Origin: Desulfarculaceae bacterium
GTDB taxonomy: Bacteria; Desulfobacterota; Desulfobacteria; Desulfobacterales; Desulfobacteraceae
DNA length: 5,130 nucleotides
NCBI GenBank assembly: GCA_021737205.1
Contig: JAIPEK010000181.1
Location: 1-5,130 of the forward strand
Reading direction: 5' to 3'
Part shown: piece by piece, positions 5,098 to 5,130 of the stretch
Position numbering within the stretch: the first letter of the stretch is position 1
Layout of the letters: each line of letters starts with the position of its first letter
Notes under the pieces: generated by a model
What the model was told of the DNA's origin: nothing
The model's database searches: none
The model's input: the letters and a program-made list of their open reading frames with translations, nothing else
Position numbers and translations under genes: made by a program

Positions 5098-5130
5098 GAT
5101 CGATCACTTAGGAATTGCAGTAAACAGTAT
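5084..5130 (+). CDS. mce: Methylmalonyl-CoA epimerase, N-terminal fragment
   Basis: Only the first 15 codons are in the window: (M)KIEKIDHLGIAVNS. The IDHLGIAV segment is the typical first strand of methylmalonyl-CoA epimerase, a VOC-superfamily metalloenzyme. The His in DHLGIAV is the expected first metal ligand. The enzyme interconverts (R)- and (S)-methylmalonyl-CoA in propionate metabolism. The frame has a TGA at 5078-5080, so initiation must be downstream. TTG at 5084 is the only usual start codon there, with GGGGG (5071-5075) 8 nt upstream. The nearby ATG at 5077 is out of frame and ends after five codons. Another VOC-family enzyme is possible with so little sequence. Confidence 0.65.
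   Translation, partial: MKIEKIDHLGIAVNS

Noticed and set aside
1..5130. CRISPR array, insertion sequence, tRNA or rRNA gene, prophage or defence genes
   Set aside because: No repeat-spacer pattern, transposase, attachment site, tRNA-like fold or phage gene was seen on either strand.

Overview
The window carries three complete genes and two genes cut by its edges, all typical of a free-living Gram-negative bacterium. A Desulfobacterota (sulfate-reducing delta-proteobacterial) source is my best guess. It rests on moderate-to-high G+C coding sequence with AT-rich promoters, a sigma54 activator, a methylmalonyl-CoA epimerase start, and a receiver-PAS protein ending in a CxxC/CxxC tail of a kind common in that group. 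This is inference, not a database result.

Layout. Positions 1-507 (minus) hold most of lexA, running off the left edge, with its promoter and a palindrome over the -35 at 568-595. The lexA/regulator gap (508-801) is followed by a plus-strand ACT-PAS-AAA+-HTH activator of the TyrR/NtrC type (802-2400). A 338-bp regulatory region follows (2401-2738). It contains a near-perfect sigma70 promoter, a set of nested hairpins that could form a three-way-junction RNA, a perfect 9+9 bp palindrome of TyrR-box geometry, and a textbook -24/-12 sigma54 promoter. Next comes ald, alanine dehydrogenase (2739-3851), closed by a strong intrinsic terminator (3915-3956). Converging on it from the right is a receiver-PAS-CxxC protein (3959-4927, minus). 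It is divergent from a methylmalonyl-CoA epimerase gene that begins at 5084 and runs off the right edge.

How the parts fit. The clearest logic is a local circuit. The ACT-domain sigma54 activator probably senses a small ligand, perhaps an amino acid, and binds the palindrome about 110 bp upstream of the predicted ald start. It would then switch on ald from the sigma54 promoter, giving catabolism of L-alanine to pyruvate, ammonia and NADH. A separate sigma70 promoter about 200 bp further upstream would give a long-leader transcript through the hairpin region, so ald may have basal and induced expression. LexA and the receiver-PAS protein show no visible functional link to this circuit.

Most of the window is ordinary. 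The parts that deserve a second look are the regulator-ald intergenic region, the uncharacterised cysteine-rich tail of the receiver protein, and a 7-bp tandem repeat across the start of the epimerase gene.
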